DNA of 7,660 nt from Clostridiales bacterium (GTDB taxonomy: Bacteria > Bacillota > Clostridia > Christensenellales > Borkfalkiaceae). The stretch is taken from contig SVIK01000068.1 of assembly GCA_015069525.1 (NCBI GenBank), positions 1-7,660 on the forward strand, written 5' to 3'. The translations under genes and the position numbers were made by a program. The notes under the pieces are model-generated. The model did not search any database and was not told where the DNA came from. It saw nothing but the letters and a program-made list of their open reading frames with translations. Below, piece after piece: positions 7,554 to 7,660 of the stretch (position 1 is its first letter; the number at the start of each line of letters is the position of its first letter).

Positions 7554-7556
7554 GAA
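7554..7556 (-). promoter_or_regulatory. T-box specifier codon UUC (Phe)
   Basis: On the minus strand the 3' side of stem I reads GCC-ATTTCA-CTTTGGAGCTG. By comparison with known leaders (specifier, then a purine, then a CUUUGGAG-like strand closing the base of stem I), the specifier is TTC and the next base A (7553) faces U33 of the tRNA. UUC pairs with the GAA anticodon of tRNA-Phe, which matches the downstream pheST genes. The alternative frames TTT or CAC fit the conserved purine less well. Confidence 0.85.
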
Positions 7557-7649
7557 ATGGCTATTTTTCCGCTTTCCGTGTCTTTCAGCCTACGAACACG
7601 GTCTCTGTAAAAGGTTTTGAAAAACGCCTGCTTTTTCATCGCTTTTATG

Positions 7650-7655
7650 ATTATT
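7650..7655 (-). promoter_or_regulatory. Possible -10 box of the T-box/pheST promoter
   Basis: AATAAT on the minus strand matches TATAAT at five of six positions and would place the start of transcription near 7643, just before stem I of the T-box. The matching -35 would lie beyond the window edge, so this cannot be confirmed. An overlapping TATCAA (7654-7659) is an alternative. Confidence 0.3.
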
Positions 7656-7660
7656 GATAG

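Larger units (their letters stand above)
7392..7646 (-). promoter_or_regulatory. T-box riboswitch leader, tRNA-Phe specific, upstream of pheS
   Basis: The 280-nt stretch before pheS holds no gene but a complete T-box leader on the minus strand. Stem I starts around GCGATGAAAAAGC (7629-7641), carries the AGAGA bulge (7602-7606), an apical helix CCGTGT/ACACGG (7596-7601 with 7576-7581) enclosing a GGCTGAAAG-type distal loop, and a specifier TTC (7554-7556) followed by A. A CCCG/CGGG hairpin (7519-7531) lies in the stem II region and a CGTGGA/TCCACG hairpin (7460-7475) in the stem III position. The antiterminator (7423-7454) and terminator (7400-7430) follow. In this class uncharged tRNA-Phe pairs with the specifier and with the bulge UGGU, stabilising the antiterminator and letting transcription proceed into pheST. 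The 5' boundary is approximate because the transcription start is not certain. Confidence 0.93.

Noticed and set aside
7299..7620. Short open frames across the pheS leader on both strands, including a 64-codon minus-strand frame that could be a leader peptide
   Set aside because: They overlap the T-box stems, show no run of Phe codons as an attenuation leader peptide would, and the structured RNA explains the region.

Overview
The window is ordinary-looking chromosomal housekeeping DNA from a Gram-positive-type bacterium, most likely an uncultured member of the Clostridia. The evidence is a phenylalanine T-box leader, strong AGGAG-type ribosome binding sites, densely packed co-directional genes, a Xaa-Pro peptidase placed next to efp as in Firmicutes, and a clostridial-style endonuclease IV-like TIM-barrel protein. 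Base composition is moderate (mid-40s to about 50 % GC by eye). Assignment below class is not possible from the sequence alone. Every gene is on the minus strand, so the text follows transcription from high to low coordinates.

Unit 1 (7660 down to 1311): a T-box leader of about 250 nt (7392-7646) has a UUC specifier, a UGGU tRNA-acceptor bulge and mutually exclusive antiterminator and terminator hairpins. It precedes pheS and pheT (both subunits of phenylalanyl-tRNA synthetase), truB (tRNA pseudouridine-55 synthase), ribF (bifunctional riboflavin kinase/FAD synthetase) and an endonuclease IV-family TIM-barrel gene. The five genes are separated by 12 nt or less, or overlap by 7-8 nt, with no internal terminator or clear internal promoter. 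Phenylalanine-tRNA sensing therefore probably controls all five.

Unit 2 (1250 down to 1, continuing off the window): after a 107-nt gap holding a near-consensus sigma-A promoter comes an M24-family Xaa-Pro peptidase (353 aa), then efp (elongation factor P), whose first 34 codons are visible.

Functionally the window is about translation: charging tRNA-Phe (PheST), maturing tRNA (TruB), helping the ribosome through proline stretches (EF-P) and recycling proline peptides (M24 peptidase). Flavin cofactor synthesis and a possible DNA-repair nuclease are carried along. I found no mobile element, CRISPR array, tRNA/rRNA gene, phage or defence system, and nothing that amounts to a wholly new system. 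The points most worth a second look are the T-box with its slightly non-consensus bulge, the truB-ribF pair placed behind pheST instead of in the usual infB-rbfA neighbourhood, and the altered metal-site pattern of the endonuclease IV-like protein.
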